NCBI GenBank assembly: GCA_964530215.1
Contig: CAZHAJ010000076.1
Span: 1-8,670 of the forward strand
Direction: 5' to 3'
Source: JAAXTT01 sp964530215
GTDB taxonomy: Bacteria; Bacillota; Desulfotomaculia; Desulfotomaculales; Desulfocucumaceae
Length of the DNA stretch: 8,670 nt
The notes beneath the pieces were generated by a model. That model made no database searches, was not told the origin of the DNA, and saw only the letters and a program-made list of their open reading frames with translations. Of the stretch, positions 1 through 5,614 are shown in pieces. Position numbers and translations under genes: made by a program. How positions within the stretch are numbered: position 1 is the stretch's first letter; every line of letters begins with the position of its first letter.

Positions 1-207
1 CTATCAGCATTATACGCCGAATTTATGAGTTTTGGTTTAATTTAATTGATTTTTATTTTTTATTTTTTGTTTTTTGTTCTTCTTCTGAATTCTGTATTCT
101 GACTTCTGGATTCTGTATTTTCTGGGATTCTGTATTCTGACTTCTGGATTCTGTATTTTCTGGGATTCTGACTTTTGGATTCTGACCCACAAGGAATACC
201 TATAAGC
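1..207 (-). repeat. Intergenic modular repeat, copy A (end cut by window edge)
   Basis: Read on the minus strand from the mntP stop: a head GGCTTATAGGTATTCCTT, then a run of CAGAAxx heptads (about 186-83), an A-rich tract (about 82-54), an AT-rich core with CATAAATTCGGCGTATAAT (27-9), and the beginning of GCTGATA heptads at the window edge. The heptad block includes two perfect 38-bp tandem copies at 90-127 and 128-165. No gene or intrinsic terminator is visible. The head follows the mntP TAG with no gap. Confidence 0.85.
90..165. repeat. Two perfect 38-bp tandem copies within the heptad block
   Basis: Positions 90-127 and 128-165 are identical. Each unit is four TTCTGNN heptads (TTCTGTA, TTCTGAC, TTCTGGA, TTCTGTA) plus the decamer TTTTCTGGGA. 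The decamer has a counterpart TTTTTGGGGA in copy B at 945-954, so the 38-bp unit was probably present in one form and then duplicated here. Confidence 0.95.
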
Positions 208-747
208 CTAAATCAACAGCTTTACCCCTATCCCCACCAAAATAACCCCCCCCAGAAGATGAGCTTTGTCCCCTGCCCAAGATCCCAGGATCCTTCCCAA
301 TAACAAACCAGAAAAGGACATTAGTCCTGCAACTACTCCAAAAGTAATTGCTGTCATAAATACGTTAAACTGCTGGGTTCCCAAGGTAAAGCCTACACTT
401 AAAGCATCCAGGCTTACACTTACTGCCAGCACTATAAGCCCCCACGTGTTAAAGCAAGAGGCCATGGGTCCTTTTGAATCACCTTTGTAAACATGCCAAA
501 GCATCCTTACCCCTAAGTAAATAAGAATTAGTGCTCCCACTATAGCTGCTGCCCTACCCACTAAGTTGCCGGCCAGTTTACCTGCGTACCAGCCCGTGAG
601 CGGCATTAATATATGAAAAATAAATATGGTACCACTTATTATAAATATTTGCGCTCTTCTGACCTTGGTCATTCCCAAACCCAAACACACCGAAAATGCA
701 TCGGTCCCCAAAGCCACGGCTAGTAATAATACGGTAACTATAGACAT
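208..747 (-). CDS. mntP: Manganese efflux pump MntP (YtaF/YwlD family)
   Basis: Predicted 179-residue inner-membrane protein that exports Mn(II). MntP proteins are about 180-190 residues with six membrane segments in two inverted halves, and this one fits. The first half carries D-A-F-S-V at residues 16-20 followed by a GLG turn; the second carries S-L-D-A-L-S-V-G at 112-119. These two Asp-containing repeats (D16 and D114) are the family hallmark and lie in the transport path. The ATG start has AGAGG seven bases upstream (755-759). It lies downstream of sua5, as ywlD follows ywlC in Bacillus, but 276 nt of mostly repeat DNA separate the two, so it may have its own promoter. No manganese riboswitch is recognisable in the short unique leader (748-802). 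The TAG stop is immediately followed by the head of repeat copy A. Family assignment is firm; the ion is inferred from the family. Confidence 0.93.
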   Translation of the reverse strand: MSIVTVLLLAVALGTDAFSVCLGLGMTKVRRAQIFIISGTIFIFHILMPLTGWYAGKLAGNLVGRAAAIVGALILIYLGVRMLWHVYKGDSKGPMASCFNTWGLIVLAVSVSLDALSVGFTLGTQQFNVFMTAITFGVVAGLMSFSGLLLGRILGSWAGDKAHLLGGVILVGIGVKLLI

Positions 748-767
748 TTTTTAACCTCTGTTTCAGC

Positions 768-789
768 TGCCGACAGCAATCTGTCAGCA
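768..789 (-). promoter_or_regulatory. Hairpin just upstream of the mntP ribosome binding site
   Basis: On the minus strand GCTGACAG and CTGTCGGC (788-781 and 776-769) pair around an ATTG loop, with one G-U pair; an outer T-A pair extends it to nine base pairs. It ends nine bases before the AGAGG site of mntP. It may affect translation, or be a decayed part of the neighbouring GCTGATA heptads, since GCTGACAG resembles that unit. The pairing is visible; the role is not. Confidence 0.4.
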
Positions 790-802
790 ACGGGAATTGG
801 AA

Positions 803-858
803 GCTATCAGCTATCAGCTATCAGCTATCAGCTATCAGCTATCAGCTATCAGCTATCA
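803..858. repeat. Perfect heptad array, eight copies of GCTATCA
   Basis: Eight uninterrupted identical 7-bp units, followed by GCATTATA, where the core of the repeat family starts. Copy C has only two units of the variant GCTTATA at the equivalent place (2231-2244), and copy A shows the last part of one GCTATCA unit at the window edge. Perfect identity suggests recent expansion by slippage. Confidence 0.97.
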
Positions 859-1023
859 GCATTATAGGCTGATTTTATGTTCTGGTTTATTTTTTTGTTT
901 TTGTTTTTCTTCTGAATTCTGTATTCTGGATTCTGGCTTCTGTATTTTTGGGGATTCTGGATTCTGACCCTTAAGGAATACCTATAAGCAAGAAGAAATA
1001 CCTATAAGCAAGAAGGAATACCC
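803..1023 (-). repeat. Intergenic modular repeat, copy B
   Basis: Fills most of the gap between sua5 and mntP. From the mntP side: eight perfect GCTATCA heptads (803-858), a diverged core beginning GCATTATAGGC, a T-rich tract (about 885-909), TTCTGNN heptads (910-944 and 955-968) interrupted by TTTTTGGGGA, then the head (reading GGAATACCTATAAGC on this strand) in about three 20-bp tandem units that enter the end of sua5. It has the same orientation and module order as copy A. Confidence 0.85.
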
Positions 1024-1030
1024 TCAAGCC
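975..1030. repeat. 20-bp tandem repeat running into the sua5 stop codon
   Basis: Units at 975-994 and 995-1014 differ by one base, and a partial third at 1015-1030 keeps GGAATACC...AAGCC. Each unit contains the head sequence of the repeat family (ATACCTATAAGC). The third unit covers the final Met and Ala codons and TGA stop of sua5, so repeat sequence forms the end of the coding region. Confidence 0.9.
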
Positions 1031-2079
1031 ATAATAACCTTACTTGCAGCCCTTCGAAGTCTGTTTGCCACAGCCAAACCGACGCCCGAAGGTTCTACCC
1101 CTTCTGCCAAGATTACATCAACATCGGTGCCGTCAAATCGTCGCAGTGCATCATATAGTGCCACAGCTACCGATTGATAATCCTCAGATAAGCCCGCGGA
1201 CACAGACAATGTACCGGGATATTTCCCCAGATTACACTCTCGACATAAAATACCCACTTTTTTCCCTTGCTTAACATATTCAGCTGCTAACTTTTTCAGC
1301 TCCCTAACTACCTTTTCATCAGCACCTTCCACCAAAACCAGGGGAGCTGACGGCGCATAATGGCGATATTTCATGCCAGGAGAGCGGGGCTGCCCAACAG
1401 TTTGGTTATTGTCAACCAAAGAGCTGTCCAGCTTCACTTCTCCCACCACATCCCCTAGATTTTCTGGAGTTATGCTTCCCGGTCGCAGTATTATCGGAAT
1501 TTCAGATGTGATATCCAGCACTGTGGACTCCACCCCCATACCTGACGCGCCGCCGTCAAGTACTGCATCAATTCTTCCCTTAAGGTCATTGTATGTATGT
1601 TGAGCGGTGGTGGGACTGGGACGGCCGGACAGATTAGCACTGGGCCCCACCAACGGCACTCCGGCTTCCTTAATCAACGCCAGTGCCACCGGATGTTCGG
1701 GCATGCGAAAAGCAAGACTATCCAGTCCCGCTGAAACCACCCGGGGCAGCTTTTCACTGCCGGGCATCACCAAAGTTAATGGGCCCGGCCAAAAAGTCTC
1801 CATTAATACCCGAGCTTTGTTGCTGACGCTGCCCGCATACCTGCAAACCATGTTAAGATCGGAAACGTGTATAATTAGAGGATTATCCCTAGGGCGCCCC
1901 TTGGCTGCAAAAATGCTTTCAACAGCCTTTGCATCCAATGCATTGGCCCCCAAACCATAAACAGTCTCGGTGGGAAAAGCAACCAAACCCCCACCCATTA
2001 ATATATCTGCAGCTCTCCTGATGATTTCAGGGTCTGGATTGTTTGTGTCAACCTGCCAAAGAGCTGTTTCTTTTACCAT
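1024..2079 (-). CDS. sua5: L-threonylcarbamoyladenylate synthase, two-domain Sua5/YwlC type
   Basis: Cytosolic enzyme that makes threonylcarbamoyl-AMP from threonine, bicarbonate and ATP, the first step of the t6A37 modification of ANN-decoding tRNAs. The 351-residue length fits the two-domain form. The YrdC-like catalytic domain shows FPTETVYGLG at 35-44, KGRPRDNPL at 60-68, PGPLTLV at 98-104, PSANLSG at 146-152 and GVESTV at 182-187. The linker motif SPGMKYRHYAP (233-243) leads into the C-terminal Sua5 domain. I chose ATG at 2079 because GGAG (2088-2091) sits eight bases upstream and the family motif spacing then fits. An in-frame GTG at 2112 would add eleven residues without support. The last codon and the TGA stop lie inside the first unit of a 20-bp tandem repeat belonging to repeat copy B. 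In Bacillus spoIIR lies between prmC and this gene; here that interval holds only repeats. Confidence 0.95.
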   Translation of the reverse strand: MVKETALWQVDTNNPDPEIIRRAADILMGGGLVAFPTETVYGLGANALDAKAVESIFAAKGRPRDNPLIIHVSDLNMVCRYAGSVSNKARVLMETFWPGPLTLVMPGSEKLPRVVSAGLDSLAFRMPEHPVALALIKEAGVPLVGPSANLSGRPSPTTAQHTYNDLKGRIDAVLDGGASGMGVESTVLDITSEIPIILRPGSITPENLGDVVGEVKLDSSLVDNNQTVGQPRSPGMKYRHYAPSAPLVLVEGADEKVVRELKKLAAEYVKQGKKVGILCRECNLGKYPGTLSVSAGLSEDYQSVAVALYDALRRFDGTDVDVILAEGVEPSGVGLAVANRLRRAASKVIMA

Positions 2080-2102
2080 GTAAATCACTCCATATAACGG
2101 GT

Positions 2103-2111
2103 AGTATAACA
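2103..2111 (-). promoter_or_regulatory. Possible extended -10 promoter of sua5
   Basis: The minus strand reads TG-T-TATACT at 2111-2103, a good extended -10 match. The expected start point near 2096 leaves a 17-nt leader containing the GGAG site before ATG 2079. The -35 position (TACATA, 17 bases upstream) is poor and falls within the head of repeat copy C. Supported only by motif and spacing. Confidence 0.45.
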
Positions 2112-2119
2112 CATTATGG

Positions 2120-2248
2120 GGCTTATATGTATTTCTTATGAGTTACAGAATCCAGAAGTCAGAATCCAGAATAAAACAAAAAATTAAAATCAATTAAATT
2201 AAACCAAAACTCATAAATTCGGCGTATAATGCTTATAGCTTATAGCTA
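2120..2248 (+). repeat. Intergenic modular repeat, copy C (opposite orientation)
   Basis: Same modules as copies A and B but reading on the plus strand: head GGCTTATATGTATTTCTTA, CAGAATCCAGAAGTCAGAAT heptads (2146-2172), an A-rich tract, the core (2186-2233) identical over 48 bases to the reverse complement of 6-53, and two GCTTATA heptads (2231-2244). The head lies 41 nt upstream of the sua5 start. TTATGAGTT (2136-2144) near the head is complementary to AACTCATAA (2208-2216) in the core. Confidence 0.85.
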
Positions 2249-2270
2249 GACGATAAAGCGCTCGTGTCTT

Positions 2271-2352
2271 TATATTATTTTGTTTTGTTGTTTTTATTCT
2301 GACTTCTGTCTTCTGGATTCTGAATTCTGTCCCTTAAAAATGCCCATAAGCC
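2271..2352 (-). repeat. Intergenic modular repeat, copy D (lacks the core)
   Basis: Minus-strand orientation with the head GGCTTATGGGCATTTTTA (2352-2335) starting five bases after the prmC stop, five CAGAAxx heptads (2331-2297) and an A-rich tract (about 2296-2271). The AT-rich core and GCTGATA heptads are missing. Instead a short unique stretch with a 6-bp inverted repeat (ATAAAG at 2253-2258, CTTTAT at 2268-2273) lies between it and copy C, which faces it tail to tail. Confidence 0.75.
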
Positions 2353-2357
2353 AACAC

Positions 2358-3221
2358 TTACCTCTTACCCGCAAGCACCAGTCTCTCCCTTGCGGCTAGG
2401 TCAGGGATAATTTCCACTTCCCACTTATCTTTCATTAATTCTTTCATAGTCAACCCCTGACCGGGGGATATTTCCATCAACAGAAAACCCCCTTTTTGCA
2501 GCAGTCTATGAGCCTGGGGAATCAGACGGCGGTAAAAATCCAATCCATCTTGTCCGCCGTCCAGGGCTGACAAGGGTTCATATTTTCGGACATCAATCAT
2601 CAGGGCGGGTATTTCCCCTGATGGTATATATGGCAGGTTTGCAGTTATCAGACCCGCTTTAATGTTAGAATCATTTAAAAGCGGAGCTAAAAGATCACCC
2701 TGATAAAACTCTATTTTGTCGGCAACTCCGTGTCTATAAGCATTCTGTCGTGCGACATCCAGTGCGGAAGATGAAATATCAACAGCATATATTTTTTTCA
2801 CATGGGCATAAAAAGCCAAAGAAACAGCAATAGCTCCGGAGCCGGTACCTACGTCAATTAACTCAGAGTTGGTGAAAGGGGTTTCATGGTAGTCCCCGAG
2901 AATTTCTACAGCTTTTTCCACCATTAATTCTGTTTCCGGGCGGGGAATAAGGACATCTGGAGTAACCAAAAATTCCATACTCATAAATTCTTTTCGGCCA
3001 ACTATATAAGCCAAGGGCTCACCGTCCGCCCTTTTTTTCAACATAAGTTCAAAGCATTTTTGCTGAGCGGCAGTTAACCCTTCCAGACCGTCACGATACA
3101 GAGCAGATCTGTCTTTTTCAACACAATGAGCCAACAAAACCTCTGCGTCAATACGACCTGCGTCGGAGCAGCGGCTTTTTAAATATCTTCCGGCTTTACC
3201 GAGACACTGCATTATGTTCAA
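2358..3221 (-). CDS. prmC: Release factor glutamine methyltransferase PrmC
   Basis: SAM-dependent methyltransferase (287 residues, normal length) that N5-methylates the glutamine of the GGQ motif in class-1 release factors, including the RF1 encoded just upstream. An N-terminal helical domain (about 1-75) that recognises the release factor precedes the conserved RPETE at 94-98. A Rossmann methyltransferase domain follows, with DVGTGSGA (123-130) as SAM motif I. The catalytic N-P-P-Y motif appears as NLPY (195-198), a variant that keeps the Asn and Tyr. The family block YEPLSALDGGQDG is at 214-226. The start is a TTG at 3221 with GAGGT eight bases upstream; the in-frame ATG at 3212 would sit about 17 bases from that site and is less likely. 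It follows prfA by 97 nt holding a 47-nt hairpin. Five bases after its TAA begins the head of repeat copy D. Confidence 0.94.
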   Translation of the reverse strand: MNIMQCLGKAGRYLKSRCSDAGRIDAEVLLAHCVEKDRSALYRDGLEGLTAAQQKCFELMLKKRADGEPLAYIVGRKEFMSMEFLVTPDVLIPRPETELMVEKAVEILGDYHETPFTNSELIDVGTGSGAIAVSLAFYAHVKKIYAVDISSSALDVARQNAYRHGVADKIEFYQGDLLAPLLNDSNIKAGLITANLPYIPSGEIPALMIDVRKYEPLSALDGGQDGLDFYRRLIPQAHRLLQKGGFLLMEISPGQGLTMKELMKDKWEVEIIPDLAARERLVLAGKR

Positions 3222-3264
3222 GCTGTATTACCTCACTTAATTTGCATCAGGTGCCCTTAAACAA

Positions 3265-3311
3265 AGCAGGAGCCGGATTTAGGAGAATATCTTCCTGTCC
3301 TGACTCCTGCT
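3265..3311 (-). terminator. Hairpin in the prfA-prmC gap, possible attenuator or terminator
   Basis: On the minus strand AGCAGGAG (3311-3304) pairs perfectly with CTCCTGCT (3272-3265). Further pairing inside is possible, with AGGA against TCCT around 3296-3281 and a GGA/TCC step. The bases after the stem read TTTGTTTAA, a moderately U-rich tail. It sits seven bases past the prfA stop and 43 bases before the prmC start, so it could partly terminate transcription or protect the prfA 3' end. The pairing is visible directly; the role is inferred. Confidence 0.5.
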
Positions 3312-3318
3312 AATGTGT

Positions 3319-4389
3319 TTAATTTATTGGCTGTCCCAGCTTTTTGGCTTGATCGGTGGTTACTAAGGCTTCAATTATTTCATCCAATTCTCCCAAAAGT
3401 ATTTCCTGCAATCTATGAGAGGTAAGACCTATTCTATGGTCGGTAACCCTGTTTTGCGGAAAGTTGTATGTCCTTATCCGTTCGCTACGGTCACCGCTTC
3501 CCACCTGTGACTTTCTATCGCTGTCTATTTTATCTTTTTGCTCCTGCTCTATTTTATCTTTTATTCTTGCCCTCAATACTCTCATGGCTTTGTCTTTGTT
3601 CTTATGCTGACTCTTTTCATCTTGCATGGAAACAACTATTCCAGTGGGAATATGGGTCAATCTGACAGCAGACTGAGTGGTATTCACCGACTGACCTCCG
3701 GGGCCGGTGGCACAGAAAAGATCTGTTCTGATGTCATTGGGATTTATTTCGATTTCTAATTCTTCTGCCTCAGGCAGTACCGCCACCGTTGAAGCAGAGG
3801 TATGAATACGTCCCCCTGATTCTGTGCTGGGAACCCGCTGCACCCTGTGTACTCCGCTTTCAAATTTAAGCTTGCTGTAGGCGCCTTTTCCTTCAATTAT
3901 AAAGCTTACTTCTTTAATACCGTCCAAATCGGTAAAACTGGTACTCATTATTTCAGCTTTCCAGCCTTGCTTCTCGGCATACCGGGCATACATCCGAAAC
4001 AGGTCCGCCGCAAATAGCGCAGCCTCTTCACCACCGGTACCTGCTCTAATCTCCACCAAGACATTTTTATCGTCATTGGGATCTTTGGGAAGCATAAGAA
4101 CATTGAGCTTTTTTTTCAACTCAGCTTCTTTATCGGTGAGTTCCTCTAATTCCGCTTCCACCATTTCCCGAAAATCAGGATCGGGATCTTCCCCCAGCAT
4201 TTCCTTGGCTTCATCTATACCAGTAAGCACACTTTTATACTCCCGATAAACAGATACCACCTCGACAAGATCGGAATGTGCCTTTACCAGCTGCTTCCAA
4301 AGATTATTATCTGCAATTATTTCAGGATCGCTTACCTTTTTTTCCAGCTCATCAAATTTATCTTCAAGGCTGGCCAGTTTCTTTAACAT
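3319..4389 (-). CDS. prfA: Peptide chain release factor 1 (RF1)
   Basis: Class-1 release factor that recognises UAA and UAG in the ribosomal A site and triggers peptidyl-tRNA hydrolysis. Its 356 residues match the family length. The N-terminal coiled-coil domain (about 1-105) precedes the [11 protein letters not shown] region (117-127). The codon-recognition tripeptide reads P-S-T at 187-189 inside [16 protein letters not shown]. coli RF1 has P-A-T, so this is a P-x-T variant and confirms RF1 rather than RF2 (S-P-F). The catalytic GGQ is at 231-233 within [10 protein letters not shown], and the SQHKNK block is at 260-265. The ATG start has GAGGAG seven bases upstream and lies 26 nt inside the end of the DUF1385 gene, which suggests translational coupling. 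The enzyme that methylates its GGQ glutamine is encoded next (prmC). Confidence 0.97.
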   Translation of the reverse strand: MLKKLASLEDKFDELEKKVSDPEIIADNNLWKQLVKAHSDLVEVVSVYREYKSVLTGIDEAKEMLGEDPDPDFREMVEAELEELTDKEAELKKKLNVLMLPKDPNDDKNVLVEIRAGTGGEEAALFAADLFRMYARYAEKQGWKAEIMSTSFTDLDGIKEVSFIIEGKGAYSKLKFESGVHRVQRVPSTESGGRIHTSASTVAVLPEAEELEIEINPNDIRTDLFCATGPGGQSVNTTQSAVRLTHIPTGIVVSMQDEKSQHKNKDKAMRVLRARIKDKIEQEQKDKIDSDRKSQVGSGDRSERIRTYNFPQNRVTDHRIGLTSHRLQEILLGELDEIIEALVTTDQAKKLGQPIN

Positions 4390-5263
4390 TGACCTGCTCC
4401 TCGCTTTCCACTAAAACCGATTTCAATGCTTCAACGGCTACTTCCACCTGATCATCTTCCGGCTCTCGTGTCGTCAAAGCCTGAAGCCATCTACCCGGCC
4501 GCATAAAAACCTGACATAAAAAATTATTAGCATATTTTGCCGAAAGCTTCAACACTTCGTAAGAAATTCCTGCCAAAACAGGCATCAGCAGAACTCTGGA
4601 AGTTATCCGCCACCAAAGCACCTGATGACCCAAAAGCGCAAAGAGAAAAATACTTAATACCAGCACAATAAGCAAAAAACTGGTGCCGCAACGAGGATGA
4701 AAGGTGCTGAACTGCTGGACTTTATCCACTGTCAATTCAGCCCCGGCCTCATATGCATTAATGGCTTTATGTTCCGCACCATGATACTGAAACACCCTTT
4801 TTATATCTTGAAATCTGCCGATAAGCGCTACATAAATCAAAAAAACTGCCATTCTGAAAAAGCCTTCTACTATATTCTGCAAAAAACTTCCTTGAACTTG
4901 GCCCTTCAAGAGGTGGGCTCCCCAGGTGGGGACTATGATAAAAAGAAAAATTGCCAAAGCAAAGGCAAAACCGATGGTTACAACTACCTCAGTCTTGCTT
5001 AATTCTTCATCCTCACCCATAGCTTTATTGGCAGAAAAATTTAAAGACTCCACGCCGATGATCAATGACTCAACCAATGCAACCACCCCGCGAATCATGG
5101 GCCATTTCAAAAATGGGTATCGCTTGGTTATTGATCCCACCTGCTTGTTATCTACTTCTATGCCACCTTCAGGAAGCCTTACCGCAATTGATCTGCTATG
5201 AGGTCCACGCATCATAACTCCCTCAATAACAGCCTGCCCACCGTACTGAAATTTGTTTGACAT
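4364..5263 (-). CDS. DUF1385 (YqhQ-family) membrane protein
   Basis: Protein of 299 residues in the DUF1385 / YqhQ family, whose biochemical function is not established. Family signatures are clear: [14 protein letters not shown] near the N-terminus (7-20), [13 protein letters not shown] at 160-172 and HPRCGTSF at 189-196. The His, Glu and Cys residues of the last two blocks could bind a metal, which is my inference. About four hydrophobic segments are visible, near 95-113, 132-149, 194-212 and 220-240; the C-terminal 40 residues are acidic and probably cytosolic. The ATG start at 5263 has GGAG seven bases upstream. It lies between rpmE and prfA, a position DUF1385 genes commonly hold in clostridial genomes, and its 3' end overlaps prfA by 26 nt, so expression is probably tied to release factor 1. 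Confidence 0.9.
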   Translation of the reverse strand: MSNKFQYGGQAVIEGVMMRGPHSRSIAVRLPEGGIEVDNKQVGSITKRYPFLKWPMIRGVVALVESLIIGVESLNFSANKAMGEDEELSKTEVVVTIGFAFALAIFLFIIVPTWGAHLLKGQVQGSFLQNIVEGFFRMAVFLIYVALIGRFQDIKRVFQYHGAEHKAINAYEAGAELTVDKVQQFSTFHPRCGTSFLLIVLVLSIFLFALLGHQVLWWRITSRVLLMPVLAGISYEVLKLSAKYANNFLCQVFMRPGRWLQALTTREPEDDQVEVAVEALKSVLVESEEQVNVKETGQP

Positions 5264-5313
5264 TATAACACTCCATTTATTTGCCCTAAATAATTGTTCC
5301 GGTAAAGCAATTA

Positions 5314-5331
5314 GCAGAGCCTTAGCTCTGC
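5314..5331 (-). terminator. Small perfect hairpin after rpmE
   Basis: On the minus strand GCAGAGC and GCTCTGC form a perfect 7-bp stem around a TAAG loop, nine bases after the rpmE stop. The following bases (TAATTGCTTT) are only weakly U-rich, so this may be a partial terminator or a 3'-end-protecting hairpin that sets a higher rpmE than downstream transcript level. It lies 50 bases before the DUF1385 start. Confidence 0.5.
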
Positions 5332-5339
5332 CAATAATA

Positions 5340-5540
5340 CTATTTCATTCCGTATTTTTTGCGGAACTTATCTGCCCTACCGCCTATCTCAATGGTTCTT
5401 TGAGAACCTGTATAAAACGGGTGACATTTGTAGCAAATTTCTACTCTCAAATCCTCTTTGACCGAGCCGGTCTCAAAATTCTCTCCACATACACATGAAA
5501 CCTTTGCTTTATGGTACTCCGGATGTATACCTTCTTTCAT
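5340..5540 (-). CDS. rpmE: 50S ribosomal protein L31, zinc-binding (C+) type
   Basis: Ribosomal protein bL31 of 66 residues, which helps bridge the large and small subunits. It is the zinc-binding C+ form: Cys16 and Cys18 in SCVCGENF and Cys36 and Cys39 in ICYKCHPFY are the four expected ligands. The family ending is present too, with [20 protein letters not shown] at 40-59. I chose ATG at 5540 because GAGGT precedes it by about seven bases; an in-frame GTG at 5549 overlaps that site and would add three residues. In bacilli rho precedes rpmE, but here a YkvI-type transporter does. A zinc-binding L31 is often accompanied by a zinc-independent paralogue elsewhere under Zur control; none is visible here and no Zur-like operator was found upstream. 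Confidence 0.97.
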   Translation of the reverse strand: MKEGIHPEYHKAKVSCVCGENFETGSVKEDLRVEICYKCHPFYTGSQRTIEIGGRADKFRKKYGMK

Positions 5541-5614
5541 GGGGTTCACCTCTTCCCTATAATATTAAAACCGTCTTTGCGGTATTTATCGCCATTTTAA
5601 GATACACTAAAAGA

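Noticed and set aside
54..82. T-rich run as an intrinsic terminator for mntP
   Set aside because: The T run is on the plus strand, so in the mntP transcript it is A-rich, and no GC-rich stem precedes it.
195..198. Loss of the PrmC catalytic N-P-P-Y motif (residues 195-198 of the protein read NLPY)
   Set aside because: The Asn and Tyr are kept, and to my knowledge NLPY is a tolerated variant in PrmC-like proteins, so it is not evidence of inactivation. Coordinates here are protein residues of prmC.
748..802. Manganese (yybP-ykoY) riboswitch upstream of mntP
   Set aside because: Only 55 unique bases lie between the repeat and the start, and no conserved yybP-ykoY elements are visible.
803..858. 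CRISPR array
   Set aside because: The repeats are 7 bp and directly adjacent, with no spacers and no cas genes nearby.
1607..1960. Plus-strand reading frame of 117 codons opposite sua5
   Set aside because: It is a mirror of the conserved YrdC domain coding sequence, with no homology of its own that I recognise.
2080..2112. Upstream GTG start for sua5
   Set aside because: It adds eleven residues outside the family alignment and lies upstream of the GGAG site that serves ATG 2079.
4697..5002. Plus-strand reading frame of about 100 codons opposite the DUF1385 gene
   Set aside because: It lies entirely antisense to a conserved gene and has no recognisable domain; the same holds for the other plus-strand frames.
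5541..5549. Upstream GTG start for rpmE
   Set aside because: This codon overlaps the GAGGT ribosome binding site used by ATG 5540.
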